DNA from: UBA2705 sp963977105
Lineage (GTDB): Bacteria > Pseudomonadota > Alphaproteobacteria > Micavibrionales > Micavibrionaceae
Length of the DNA: 64,000 nt
Reading direction: 5' to 3'
Assembly: GCA_963977105.1 (NCBI GenBank)
Contig: CAXBNI010000002.1
Span: 248,001 to 312,000 of the forward strand
A program made the position numbers and the translations under genes. The notes under the pieces were generated by a model. That model was not told the DNA's origin and did no database searches. It saw only the letters and a program-made list of their open reading frames with translations. Numbering within the stretch: position 1 is the first letter of the stretch; each line of letters starts with the position of its first letter. Positions 8,783-17,003 of this stretch are shown piece by piece.

Positions 8783-8820
8783 AAAAAAAGGGGGTCTGTT
8801 CTGTTGCGAGGCCGACCCTT
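8783..8820 (-). terminator. Rho-independent terminator of the tmRNA gene
   Basis: Reading the minus strand, GGGTC (8818-8814) pairs with GACCC (8796-8792), followed directly by CC and a run of seven T (8789-8783). It lies just after the coding piece of the permuted ssrA gene. Part of the stem may belong to the mature RNA. Confidence 0.75.
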
Positions 8821-9040
8821 ACTACGCCCCACCTAATAGGTTTCAATTACCAGGAATTCAAGTGTAGCGCACTACAACTGCTAAATTAAGCAGCTACAGC
8901 TAGACTAACAACAGAGTTGTCGTTAGTTGCTACGAAACGAGTGTTATCGTTTGCATTTATAATAATAGCCCTATAACGGAGGTACAATACCGAACGCAAG
9001 CTAATGTCTTTACCACACGTGTCAATCCTATTTCGGCCCC
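8790..9040 (-). ncRNA. ssrA: tmRNA coding piece (permuted two-piece ssrA)
   Basis: tmRNA rescues stalled ribosomes by acting first as an alanyl-tRNA and then as a short mRNA. On the minus strand this piece starts with GGGGCCGAAATAGGATTGAC at 9040, matching the 5' end of tmRNA (acceptor strand plus the GGAUU-GAC D-loop region). Its first seven bases pair with CGGCUCC of the acceptor piece at 9094-9088, including the G3-U70 wobble that alanyl-tRNA synthetase recognises. The tag frame lies at 8930-8886. The 5' half lying downstream of the 3' half is the circular permutation known from alphaproteobacteria. The exact 3' end is not determinable from sequence alone. Confidence 0.93.
8886..8930 (-). 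other. tmRNA proteolysis-tag reading frame
   Basis: The resume codon is GCA at 8930-8928 and the stop TAA at 8888-8886. The encoded tag is ATNDNSVVSLAVAA (14 residues). A-x-N-D-N at the start and L-A-V-A-A at the end are typical of alphaproteobacterial tags, and the final AA is the signal read by ClpXP. The second residue is Thr where many relatives have Ala or Asn. Confidence 0.92.
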
Positions 9041-9087
9041 ATCACTTAATGTCTAAATAACGATTTACATCGATGATAGACAGCAAA

Positions 9088-9165
9088 TGGTGGAGCCGCC
9101 GGGTACCGCCCCCGGGTCCACAATGCTTATTCCACAACGCGTTTAGCGTCATAGTCAAGTTTCCC
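9088..9165 (-). ncRNA. ssrA: tmRNA acceptor piece (permuted two-piece ssrA)
   Basis: The 3' part of the tRNA-like domain is encoded ahead of the coding piece. It ends in GGCTCCACCA with the encoded CCA at 9090-9088. The T arm is CCGGG, a seven-base loop GGCGGTA, then CCCGG. The loop departs from the usual TTCRA, as I recall it does in other alphaproteobacterial two-piece tmRNAs. A spacer of 47 bases (9041-9087) between this end and the coding-piece start would be removed in processing. The 5' limit near 9165 is a guess from the usual 70-80 base length. Confidence 0.9.
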
Positions 9166-9238
9166 TGACATCTTCATCATAACCCAGTAGTGCGGATAAC
9201 TCCAGTGTTTTCATATAGATTTTAGTTAAAATTTTTGC

Positions 9239-9244
9239 TATAAT
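9239..9244 (+). promoter_or_regulatory. Candidate -10 box before the 9252 gene
   Basis: A perfect TATAAT ends only 7 bases before the ATG at 9252, with no good -35 hexamer at the right distance. If used, the transcript would be leaderless or nearly so, or translation would begin at one of the next ATG codons. Confidence 0.4.
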
Positions 9245-9251
9245 ATGTCTT

Positions 9252-9611
9252 ATGATAATGATACATAATGGAAAAATAGGGTATAAGAGAAGCGAATTTC
9301 GCAAAATCTTTCAAGTGTATTCACACTATGTCTATAAAGGCCTGTTTCGAGATTTCTCCTTTGCAGAAACAGAGGGACGTTATTATATTTCGTTCTGCGA
9401 AGAAGCAGGAAAAACGCCATTAATCACCGTCGAAAAAAAGAAGCTCAGCGCTGAGCGCGCTTTATTTATTGCGACCACAGCAGGCAGCAATGGGCAGCCG
9501 ACAGAAATTGCACGCTCTGAAAAAATTGATAGCTTCACCGAACAACTAAAGGCGAAAATTGAAAAATTTCACGCCGCACAGCAAAAAGGCAAAGTTATCA
9601 AAATCAGCTAA
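9252..9611 (+). CDS. Small hypothetical protein
   Basis: A 119-residue soluble protein with no recognised domain. It is basic (many Lys, Arg) with an aromatic-rich first half (YSHYVYKGLFRDF, GRYYISF) and a helical, Lys/Gln-rich C-terminus. No signal peptide or membrane segment is seen. Three ATG codons lie in the first dozen codons (9252, 9258, 9268 is out of frame), and no Shine-Dalgarno is visible; with the adjacent TATAAT box this points to a leaderless start. It runs divergently from the tmRNA gene. Codon use looks like that of its neighbours, so it is probably real, but its role is unknown. Confidence 0.55.
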   Translation: MIMIHNGKIGYKRSEFRKIFQVYSHYVYKGLFRDFSFAETEGRYYISFCEEAGKTPLITVEKKKLSAERALFIATTAGSNGQPTEIARSEKIDSFTEQLKAKIEKFHAAQQKGKVIKIS

Positions 9612-9735
9612 GCGCTGTCATTTTATAGCGCCAGCTTTAAATTTAGCGTCTTCCGATACAAATATATTGACATAACGATAGCAATCTCCTATTACTATTA
9701 TCCCAGTTGTAACACATAATCAATTGGAGATAGCC

Positions 9736-10038
9736 ATGTCCCTTCAAGAAGAATTTTCAAATATTACTGGTGAGCTCAAAAGCGCCATTGTTGATCGTAA
9801 TATCTCTGCCCCTGAAATGCGCAACAGCCCTGAAATGCAGGACCTAACGGATCGTTTCATGACGCTCGCCGCAAAATATAAAATTGAGCCGAGCGCTGAA
9901 AAGCAAAGCCCTGCTTTCCCCACATTAATAACCGCGATCACACAATTAGATGACGCGGCGACGCTTTGGAAAAGCTATGTACAAACGCGTCATTATGCGC
10001 AAAGCACAGTGAATGCATTAAACGCATTTCGCACTTAA
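9736..10038 (+). CDS. Small hypothetical protein, helical
   Basis: A 100-residue, mainly helical and soluble protein without a recognised domain. TTGGAGA lies 6-7 bases before the ATG at 9736, which decides this start over a TTG twelve bases earlier. Its end converges on the gene at 10082-10384, and the two share a bidirectional terminator. No signal peptide or cysteine is present. I do not recognise it. The good ribosome binding site and terminator support it being a true gene. Confidence 0.6.
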   Translation: MSLQEEFSNITGELKSAIVDRNISAPEMRNSPEMQDLTDRFMTLAAKYKIEPSAEKQSPAFPTLITAITQLDDAATLWKSYVQTRHYAQSTVNALNAFRT

Positions 10039-10072
10039 AGCTTAAAATATGTGATTATATAAGTATGCTGAG

Positions 10073-10108
10073 AATATAGGCCTAAGCGATAAGCGGGCCT
10101 ATATTTTT
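10073..10108. terminator. Bidirectional terminator between convergent small genes
   Basis: AATATAGGCC (10073-10082) pairs with GGCCTATATT (10096-10105) around a 13-base loop, followed by T-rich sequence on the plus strand. The stop codon of the minus-strand gene lies within the left arm. Confidence 0.7.
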
Positions 10109-10384
10109 GAACTGATTCGGGTCCGCCTTATAACTATCATAAGTGGTGTTAAGCTTCGCGGCCTCATCTTGTGCGGCTTGCGTTGGGTTAATCAACAAAT
10201 ACGTCGCCGCCCCCACATTTAACAGCGCATCACATTTACCTGCAAAGATATCTTTCAGCTTTCGTCCATAAGCCGCACAATCAGCAAGGCGGTCAAAGCG
10301 GATCGCGTTTAAAACGAGCCCACTTTCAGGTAAATTTTTGCCTTTAAAAGCATCACAATAATCTGTGCCAAATTGTGTATCCAT
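10082..10384 (-). CDS. Small hypothetical protein with four cysteines
   Basis: A 100-residue protein without a recognised domain. It contains three or four spaced cysteines (DYCDAFKG, LADCAAYG, GKCDALLN), an arrangement that could bind metal or form disulfides. It lacks a signal peptide, so a cytoplasmic location is more likely. It has a hydrophobic stretch NVGAATYLLINP near residue 57, too short for a membrane helix. It precedes no obvious partner on its strand; recF ends 65 bases upstream of its start and may be co-transcribed. Function unknown. Confidence 0.55.
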   Translation of the reverse strand: MDTQFGTDYCDAFKGKNLPESGLVLNAIRFDRLADCAAYGRKLKDIFAGKCDALLNVGAATYLLINPTQAAQDEAAKLNTTYDSYKADPNQFKNIGPLIA

Positions 10385-10449
10385 GACGCTATCCTTTTAT
10401 ATCTGCATTAATCCTTAATCAAATATAAAAGAAAACCCCTAATATAGGC

Positions 10450-11589
10450 TTAAGATATCGGCTTAAACACACCATCACCTTCAATTTCAAAGCGCATTGC
10501 CGCGCCCTCATAGCGTTCAAACAGCCCATGATCCGTTCCTGAGAGCCACACCTGACCGCCAAGCGCCGCAAGGCGGCTATACAGTGCTGCACGGCGGCCA
10601 TCATCTAAATGGGCGGCGATTTCATCAAGCAAGATTAGGGGCGGTGCACCGCGCTCGGCATTAATCAGCCGCGCATGGGCAAGAATCAGTCCTATCAGTA
10701 ACGCTTTTTGTTCCCCTGTGGAGCATTGATCCGCCGGCATATCTTTTGCCGCAAGGCGCACCACCAAATCACTACGATGCACGCCAATCGCTGCGCCGCC
10801 GACCAGCGCATCACGTGGACGTAAACGTACAAGTTCGCCTTTAAACCATGTTTCAACCTCAACCGCACTCTGCCCCATCAGGCGGCGCTCGATCTCTCCA
10901 TCAAGCGTTAGCTCCGCGAGTGGGAAATGTGCGCCATCTAATTCCTGCGCACGGATACAAGCATCTTGCAGCCTTGCACAGAAATCAATCCGTGCCGCCG
11001 CAATCGCAACTGCCGATTCGGCCATTTGTGATTCGAGCGCCGCGCACCAATGCGCATCAGGACTGTCGCTATCTTTTAATATTTTACTGCGTTGACGCAG
11101 CGTTTTTTCATAGCGCGTAAGCCGTCCAGTATGGGCAGGGTCGAACGCATAAATAAAACGGTCAAGGAAGCGGCGGCGATGGGATGCACTATCTAAAAAC
11201 AAACGGTCCATTTGCGGCGTCAGCCAAACGCAAGAAACATAATCGGACAACGCGTTTTGGCCTTTTTGCATTTCGCCGTTAATCCGTACTTGGCGTTTTT
11301 CAAGCTGCTCTTGCGTGGTGCCGGTGCCGATTTTGGTAAACACATCACCATCAAAAAATTCTGCGCTCACCCCCCAAGGCTTGCCCATGCGCTTGCGATT
11401 CACAAAGTCAGAAACCGATGCCCCGCGCAATCCACGGCCAGGGCTAAGCAGCGACACAGCCTCAAGTATATTGGTTTTACCAATGCCGTTTTGACCAATA
11501 AAAATAACAGCGCCCGACTGCAAATTATCCAGTCGGGCGGTATTGTAATTTCTAAAATTGCTCAAGGTTAGACGCTTAATATAAACCAC
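10450..11589 (-). CDS. recF: DNA replication and repair protein RecF
   Basis: RecF is an SMC-like ATPase that loads RecA, with RecO and RecR, at single-strand gaps. The Walker A motif is GQNGIGKT at residues 32-39, after the family N-terminus IKRLTLSNFRNY. The signature region is CSTGEQKALLIGLILAHA near residue 290, and Walker B is PPLILLDEIAAHLD near 320. At 379 residues it is normal in length. The gene follows dnaN by 26 bases on the same strand, the classic dnaN-recF order. The start ATG directly precedes the conserved first beta strand. Confidence 0.96.
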   Translation of the reverse strand: MVYIKRLTLSNFRNYNTARLDNLQSGAVIFIGQNGIGKTNILEAVSLLSPGRGLRGASVSDFVNRKRMGKPWGVSAEFFDGDVFTKIGTGTTQEQLEKRQVRINGEMQKGQNALSDYVSCVWLTPQMDRLFLDSASHRRRFLDRFIYAFDPAHTGRLTRYEKTLRQRSKILKDSDSPDAHWCAALESQMAESAVAIAAARIDFCARLQDACIRAQELDGAHFPLAELTLDGEIERRLMGQSAVEVETWFKGELVRLRPRDALVGGAAIGVHRSDLVVRLAAKDMPADQCSTGEQKALLIGLILAHARLINAERGAPPLILLDEIAAHLDDGRRAALYSRLAALGGQVWLSGTDHGLFERYEGAAMRFEIEGDGVFKPIS

Positions 11590-11615
11590 AACTCAGCGCG
11601 CCTCAAAGCTATGAA

Positions 11616-12734
11616 TTAAACGCGTAGTGGCATAAGCACATAAAGCGCCGCTGCATCACTCGTGTCTTGAATAATTGTTGGTGACGCAGGGTCAGCCATT
11701 TCCAAACGGCAACCATCTCCACTTACCTGTGATGTAATATCAAGCAAGTATTTTGCATTAAAGCCAATTTCAATCGACTGCACTTCGCTGTTCACTTCGA
11801 TATCTTCCGTCGCAGATCCTGATTCGGCAGAATTAGCAGATAGCGTCATCGTCTTACCGTTAAGCTGGATTTTTACTGCGCGTGATTTACCATCAGAAAT
11901 GGTTGATACGCGGTCAATCGCTGAAGTAAAGACCTTCGGATCAACTTCGATCATTTTGTCATTACCGACGGGTATAACGCGGTTATAATCAGGGAATGTG
12001 CCATCAATCAATTTAGATGTGAGCACGATATGATCAAACGCGAAGCGGATTTTGTTTTCAGAAAGACTGATAGAGATCTGATCCGCAGCTTCTTCCAAAA
12101 GACGACGCAATTCATTTACAGCCTTACGTGGAATAATCACGCCCGGCATTTCAGCTGCGCCTTCAGGGATAGGCATTTCAAAACGTGCCAAACGGTGACC
12201 ATCTGTCGCAACTGCGCGCAAAACAGGAATGCCGCCTTGGTCTGCAGCATGAAGGTAAATACCATTAAGGTAGTAACGTGTTTCTTCTGTCGACATTGCA
12301 AATTTAGTACGGTCAATAAGCGCACGCAATTCAGCCGCAGGAACTGAAAATGTTGTTGGCAGGTCACCAAGGCCAAGCTCAGGAAAATCGCTAATTGGCA
12401 AACAAGCTAGGCGAAATTTTGAACGTCCGCCACTTACGGTCATTGTGTGTGCATCATCGCTAACTTCAAGGTCAATCTTCGAGCCATCAGGCATTTTACG
12501 TACAATGTCATGTAGCGTATGTGCTGGCGCGGTTGTTGAACCTGGCTTGCTGACATCCGCAGAAACAGCCTCATTCATTTCAAGGTCCATATCCGTCGTC
12601 GCCATTGAAAGCACACCATCTTCAGCGCGTATCAATACGTTAGAAAGTATTGGAATCGTGTTTCTTTTCTCCACCACACTTTGGACGTGGTTAAGTGCTC
12701 TTAGTAGTGCGGCGCGATCAATAGAAAATTTCAT
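11616..12734 (-). CDS. dnaN: DNA polymerase III beta subunit (sliding clamp)
   Basis: The beta clamp is a ring-shaped homodimer that tethers DNA polymerase III to DNA. The 372-residue length and three repeated clamp folds fit the family. The N-terminus MKFSIDRAALLRALNHVQSV and the central YYLNGIYLH and ATDGHRLAR motifs (residues 150-185) are diagnostic. The protein ends in VLMPLRV, the usual clamp C-terminus (V-x-M-P-x-R). A plus-strand gene at 12948 diverges from it, so its promoter is in the 213-base gap upstream. It lies with recF and dnaA, though dnaA is separated from it by two small genes. Confidence 0.97.
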   Translation of the reverse strand: MKFSIDRAALLRALNHVQSVVEKRNTIPILSNVLIRAEDGVLSMATTDMDLEMNEAVSADVSKPGSTTAPAHTLHDIVRKMPDGSKIDLEVSDDAHTMTVSGGRSKFRLACLPISDFPELGLGDLPTTFSVPAAELRALIDRTKFAMSTEETRYYLNGIYLHAADQGGIPVLRAVATDGHRLARFEMPIPEGAAEMPGVIIPRKAVNELRRLLEEAADQISISLSENKIRFAFDHIVLTSKLIDGTFPDYNRVIPVGNDKMIEVDPKVFTSAIDRVSTISDGKSRAVKIQLNGKTMTLSANSAESGSATEDIEVNSEVQSIEIGFNAKYLLDITSQVSGDGCRLEMADPASPTIIQDTSDAAALYVLMPLRV

Positions 12735-12947
12735 GGCTGTGTATCCTGTCGTTCAATACATATCAATTTATTCTGAGCGCTAAATTTAACACAGTGGAAA
12801 GCGCTGCCAACCCTTTTATCTACTGGCGTTGGAGTTATCCCCTAAACTTATTAGCCTAAAAAAAATTAAGAGTTACGGAAAATATGTTGCGCAAATGATG
12901 TGTTTTAGGTTATATTAATTCAAAATGAGGGCAGGAGATTAACAATC

Positions 12948-13478
12948 ATGACGACAGCGATAAAAAAAACCTATGAAACTTCACAGCTTTATAATTACGA
13001 AGCACTGGACCTAGACGACCTATCTTACCTTGCATTGATCTTGGAAGATTTCTCCAATGCAGCAGCGGGAAAAATAGAAAGCACACCTGCGATACAGATG
13101 GCTTTCAACGCCTTATTTGAGCCACAAAAAAGCGAAAAACGAGGCCTTCTGACAGAGGCATATATGGCATCCGCCACGGAACATTGCATGAAATACGCTG
13201 CCACAATCGAGAAATCTTTTAAGGAATTTAATCCTGACGCCAGAAGAAATATGCAAAAACATGCCTCTATTGAGCATATTCTTTATATCGACCTTTATGC
13301 CAAATTACTAGCAGGCGAAACGCATATGAGCGGTCAAAATGCGGTGCTGTCCATGCCGATGCTCAATAGCCTCGTACCTGATGACTTGAAAACAGATGAA
13401 AGCATCGCGCTTTGCCGTGAATTGGGTGCACATAACATTGCGGACATTGCTACGTACAAAGCCTTTGCTTTGCACTAA
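12948..13478 (+). CDS. Hypothetical protein, soluble helical
   Basis: A 176-residue protein of mainly helical character with no recognised domain or signal peptide. GGAG lies 10-13 bases before the ATG, so the start is well supported. It has two cysteines (EHCMKY, ALCREL) and a central Lys-rich amphipathic region. It is the only plus-strand gene inserted in the otherwise minus-strand recF to dnaA block and is transcribed away from dnaN. It converges with the GNAT gene at 13519. Whether it has any link with replication cannot be said. Confidence 0.6.
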   Translation: MTTAIKKTYETSQLYNYEALDLDDLSYLALILEDFSNAAAGKIESTPAIQMAFNALFEPQKSEKRGLLTEAYMASATEHCMKYAATIEKSFKEFNPDARRNMQKHASIEHILYIDLYAKLLAGETHMSGQNAVLSMPMLNSLVPDDLKTDESIALCRELGAHNIADIATYKAFALH

Positions 13479-13518
13479 AATTGCCCAGCAAGCGCACAAT
13501 GCATACAAAAAAGTGACG

Positions 13519-13932
13519 CTAACATAAGTTTTTGCGTAAGAAGATTCGAGAATGTGTTTTCTGATACTCAGGAATTTCGCATTCCAAAACAAAACCGTAC
13601 GCTTTGTAAAACTCTGGCGCTTGGTAACTATATGTATCAACCCAAATCTGGTTAAAGCCGGTTTCTACAGCGAAATCCTCGGCGGCGTTCATTAAAAATT
13701 TGGCCAGCCCCTCGCCCCGATGTGATTCATCGACCCAAAGACTTTTTATATATCCATCCTTGCCGACAATCATCATTTGCAAATGCCCGATACACAGGCC
13801 ATCTTCACCACGAACGACCCAATCTTTAAAACGACGCGACACCCCTATTTTGTCTTCGCTATACGCAGCAAAGCCCGCTTTAACACGGGCTTCGTCATTA
13901 TCTGTATACTTATTATCTAATTGGTAATCCAT
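13519..13932 (-). CDS. GNAT-family N-acetyltransferase
   Basis: A compact 137-residue acetyltransferase, shorter than the other two GNAT genes here. Motif A is IKSLWVDESHRGEGLAKFLM (R-G-x-G-L), and YSYQAPEFYKAYGF near residue 110 is the end motif that closes over acetyl-CoA. The C-terminal RIFLRK strand completes the fold. It lies 21 bases downstream of dnaA on the same strand and may be carried on the dnaA transcript. Its substrate is unknown. Confidence 0.85.
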   Translation of the reverse strand: MDYQLDNKYTDNDEARVKAGFAAYSEDKIGVSRRFKDWVVRGEDGLCIGHLQMMIVGKDGYIKSLWVDESHRGEGLAKFLMNAAEDFAVETGFNQIWVDTYSYQAPEFYKAYGFVLECEIPEYQKTHSRIFLRKNLC

Positions 13933-13953
13933 GCTTTAATCAGCCTGTCTGTT

Positions 13954-15375
13954 TCAGCCAGTAAGCGCGCGGCGGACCACTTCAACGTCCTCTGCAAAAC
14001 CTGCATCGCCGTCCATAAGCTCTTCAATTTTGCGCACAGCGTGCATCACTGTTGTATGGTCACGGCCACCAAATTTACGACCAATTTCAGGCAGTGAACG
14101 TGCCGTAAGCTGCTTTGCGAGATACATTGCGATCTGGCGTGGACGGGCAACATTACGCGCACGACGTGCAGAATGCATGTCTGAAAGCTTAATGTTGTAA
14201 TGCTCAGCCACTTTACGCTGAATTTCATCAATGGTAATACGGCGATCATGGCTACGAAGCATGTCTTGCAAAATATCCTGCGTGCTTTCAAGCGTCACTG
14301 GATTTTTCGACACGTCGCTATGTGCAACGATACGGTTCAGCGCACCTTCTAACTCACGAATATTGCTTGTCACTTTAAGAGCAAGAAATTCGAGCACACT
14401 ATCAGGGATATCAGCTTGTAACAGCGCACGTTTTGACTGGAGAATGTCTAAACGTAGCTCGTAAGACGATTGCTGAATATCTGCAACCAACCCCCAAGCG
14501 AGACGTGAACGCAGGCGCTCATCAATGCCAACCATTTCTGTCGGCGCTTTATCCGCAGAAATAATGATTTGTTTGTTGTAATCAACCAACGCATTAAAAG
14601 TATGGAAGAATTCTTCCTGCGTACTTTCTTTACCGGCGATAAACTGAATGTCATCCATCATCAACACATCAACAGAGCGGAAAATTTCTTTAAACTTCAT
14701 TGTGTCTTTACCGCGAAGCGCACGAACAAACTGGTACATAAATTTTTCAGCGGAAAGATACATGACTATTTTTTCAGGCTCTTGTGCGCGGATCTGGTGT
14801 GCAATAGCGTGCATTAGGTGCGTCTTACCAATGCCAACGCCGCCATATATATATAGTGGGTTAAATGGTACTTTGTCGCACTCAACAACGCGGCGCGCCG
14901 CGGCATGTGCCAATGCATTTGTTTTACCAACCACGAAATTATCAAATGTGAAACGCGGGTCCAATGGAGAAGACAGGTCATAATCAGCAGTAAGGTCATT
15001 AATGTTTGACTTTGGACGCGCAAGAATCTCTTCATCTTCTTCGTCTAAAGGCACGGATCCTTGAAGGACAACAATCTCAAGGCGCTTAACTTCAACGCTA
15101 CGCTCCATGCTCATTTCAAGTATACGCCCAGCATAATGAGATTGGATCCAATCACGCATAAAACGTGTTGGCACAGAAACTTCAAGCGTACCATGGTAAT
15201 AAGCCTGCAATGTTAAAGGTTTTAACCAGCTACGATATACAGCTTCACCAAACTCATTTCGAAGGTCCTTATATACAGCCATCCATGCTTTTAGCACTTC
15301 TGGTGTCGGTTCGAAAGAATCTGCTTGTTGGAAAGTTGCATCCATAGGAATTACATTGCCGTTCGCATTGCTCAT
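13954..15375 (-). CDS. dnaA: Chromosomal replication initiator protein DnaA
   Basis: DnaA binds origin DnaA boxes and melts DNA to start replication. The AAA+ core has Walker A GGVGIGKTH near residue 178 and Walker B LMMDDIQFIAGK near 240. The C-terminal helix-turn-helix domain carries the signature FGGRDHTTVMHAVRKIE. Domain I is recognisable at the N-terminus (WLKPLTLQAYYHGTLEVSVP). The ATG at 15375 is preferred over the ATG at 15390, because TGGAGA lies 8 bases before it and no site precedes the earlier codon. With this start the protein has 473 residues. The long gap upstream, to rpsT, probably holds its promoter. Confidence 0.97.
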   Translation of the reverse strand: MSNANGNVIPMDATFQQADSFEPTPEVLKAWMAVYKDLRNEFGEAVYRSWLKPLTLQAYYHGTLEVSVPTRFMRDWIQSHYAGRILEMSMERSVEVKRLEIVVLQGSVPLDEEDEEILARPKSNINDLTADYDLSSPLDPRFTFDNFVVGKTNALAHAAARRVVECDKVPFNPLYIYGGVGIGKTHLMHAIAHQIRAQEPEKIVMYLSAEKFMYQFVRALRGKDTMKFKEIFRSVDVLMMDDIQFIAGKESTQEEFFHTFNALVDYNKQIIISADKAPTEMVGIDERLRSRLAWGLVADIQQSSYELRLDILQSKRALLQADIPDSVLEFLALKVTSNIRELEGALNRIVAHSDVSKNPVTLESTQDILQDMLRSHDRRITIDEIQRKVAEHYNIKLSDMHSARRARNVARPRQIAMYLAKQLTARSLPEIGRKFGGRDHTTVMHAVRKIEELMDGDAGFAEDVEVVRRALTG

Positions 15376-16037
15376 ATTGTTAGTCTCCATATATACTTTT
15401 TTTTAAGCGTTAAACTCTTTTGTCTTCAGATACGCCAAACCCCACACAAACAGTTGAATTCAAATCATCTAAACACACGTACACTACGCACATTTTCCAC
15501 ACATGGCTTAATCTCCATCACAAAACAAAATAAGTAAAAAAACGACACAAAAAAGGGTTTGCACGGGTGGTAAACCGTACATTTTACACCAATTAAAACT
15601 GTCGAATTTTTCAACCTCTTAGATGTCCACCGCCACAAACTACGCTTACGGTTTATATCTTCAATAAGAAGCTTTTAATTTGCACAAGCAACAACCCCAA
15701 AAAATTGTTTAATATCAGTTGCTTGTATAGATGCAGGCTAAGCCAGCACTCCTAAAACTTAATTAGATAAGCGTTAATAAAAACGCTCATAATTAAGGAT
15801 AGAATACACTCTCAATACCACTTGAAATCCACGTCAGATTTCTGCTGCGATTTATGTCTTGTTTTTGTTATCGCTGATAAAGTCACAGTAGCGACTTTTA
15901 AGTTTCAGTGCAAGCTAACTTTTCAAAAAAGGGTAAAAAAAATCAAACTTTTCTTTTGTAAAACAAGCACATACGAGTATAGCCCCATATCTAAAAACAT
16001 GGGACTATACGGAAATTTTAACGTTAATTACTTAAAA
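15376..16037. promoter_or_regulatory. Long AT-rich gap between rpsT and dnaA
   Basis: No gene is seen in these 660 bases. Structures visible: ACAAGCAAC (15684-15692) with GTTGCTTGT (15718-15726); AGCGTT (15770-15775) with AACGCT (15782-15787); and GTATAG-C-CCCAT (15977-15988) with ATGGG-A-CTATAC (15999-16010), with one mismatch, just below the rpsT stop. A single DnaA-box-like TTTTCCACA lies at 15493-15501. This would fit the dnaA promoter region with autoregulation. Clusters of DnaA boxes needed for an origin are not seen. Confidence 0.5.
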
Positions 16038-16310
16038 TTAAGCGGCTGCTTTAGCGTCTTTAATACGCTTGCTTAAGCGTGAAATTTTACGTGATGCTGT
16101 CTTCTTGTGGAATACACCTTTTGCAACGCTGCGCTGAATTTCTGGACGGGCAACTTGAAACGCTGTTTCTGCTGCTGCCGCATCGCCTGCTTCTAATGCA
16201 AGTTCAATTTTCTTGATGAAAGTACGTACGCGGCCACGACGTGCGCCGTTAATGATTTCGCGTTTTTTATTACGGCGAATACGTTTTTTTGAAGAAGCAT
16301 GGTTAGCCAT
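16038..16310 (-). CDS. rpsT: 30S ribosomal protein S20
   Basis: S20 is a small basic helical-bundle protein that binds 16S rRNA. The sequence of 90 residues begins MANHASSKKRIRRNKKRE, the typical N-terminus, and ends in the Ala/Lys-rich KRIKDAKAAA. The middle contains the characteristic VRTFIKKIELALEAGD and HKKTASRKISRLSKR. The order mutM, rpsT, dnaA is common in alphaproteobacteria. A probable promoter lies about 150 bases upstream, leaving room for a regulatory leader. Confidence 0.97.
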   Translation of the reverse strand: MANHASSKKRIRRNKKREIINGARRGRVRTFIKKIELALEAGDAAAAETAFQVARPEIQRSVAKGVFHKKTASRKISRLSKRIKDAKAAA

Positions 16311-16468
16311 TTTATTTTCCTTTTTTCTCGACTTTTCGGTTCACCCAAAAAGACACTCAAATTCTAAATTCTGTTTTAATTTTTGCCTGCCGAACAAATA
16401 CGCAATATAAATGCCCCGCTACGTTTCATACGCGAAATGCATCGCCTTTATGTTTACGTGAGATAGTG

Positions 16469-16497
16469 TTTTAATCAACTTATCCCCTGCTTGTCAA
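16469..16497 (-). promoter_or_regulatory. Probable rpsT promoter
   Basis: On the minus strand a consensus -35 TTGACA (16497-16492) is followed by exactly 17 bases and TTAAAA (16474-16469). The distance to the rpsT start is about 160 bases. Confidence 0.5.
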
Positions 16498-16586
16498 GAA
16501 AAACTAACCACTTTTTTGTGTCTTAAGCGATAAAAAATCAAATATTTATTTTATCCTCAAGTAATGGTTTGATTCTCACCCATCAC

Positions 16587-16958
16587 TTATTCTGGGCGTA
16601 CAGATAAGTTGAGCATGCATAATGTTGCGCTTTGTTGCTCCAAACGCATTTCTAAACGCTCCCCTTCACGCAGGAAGCCCCCCTTAGAGATGCGCCACCC
16701 TAAATGCGGTAAGCTTTGCGCATAAAAGCCCAGCGCGCCCTGACAAGCGAGCTGAGAGCTGCTCTGCGCTGAAAAATCAAGCAGGCGCCCCTCCGGCTTA
16801 TCAAACATTAATATGGAATCGGTAAGTTCACTAAATCCGTCAGCCACGGGCACATCAGGCATGATTGAGAAAAATTTAGTCTCCGCCTGCGCAGCAGAAG
16901 TACAAATGCCACTCAGTGACAGCGCAATAACGGCGCAAAGCAAGCTAGCTATCTTCAT
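16587..16958 (-). CDS. Secreted small hypothetical protein
   Basis: A 123-residue protein starting with a clear Sec signal peptide: MKIASLLCAVIALSLSG then a CTSAAQA-type cleavage region near residue 25. The mature domain is about 98 residues with the pattern FYAQSLPHLGWRISKGGFLREGERLEM, which recalls small periplasmic proteins with a two-strand beta fold found beside mutM in alphaproteobacteria; no function is known to me. The ATG at 16958 is preceded by AAGGA at 7 bases, so a TTG two codons earlier is rejected. Two or three cysteines in the mature part (ACQGAL, TLCMLN) may form a disulfide in the periplasm. Confidence 0.7.
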   Translation of the reverse strand: MKIASLLCAVIALSLSGICTSAAQAETKFFSIMPDVPVADGFSELTDSILMFDKPEGRLLDFSAQSSSQLACQGALGFYAQSLPHLGWRISKGGFLREGERLEMRLEQQSATLCMLNLSVRPE

Positions 16959-17003
16959 AAACAAAATCCTTAAATTTTTAACCCTCAGCGCGCCAATATA
17001 TAT

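Noticed and set aside
9088..9120. A tRNA gene suggested by the encoded CCA and T-arm-like sequence
   Set aside because: No anticodon arm or D arm lies before it, and its acceptor strand pairs with the 5' end of the tmRNA coding piece. It is the tmRNA acceptor piece.
15376..16037. Chromosomal origin next to dnaA
   Set aside because: Only one clear DnaA-box-like sequence is present, and no clustered boxes are seen. In several alphaproteobacteria the origin is not beside dnaA.
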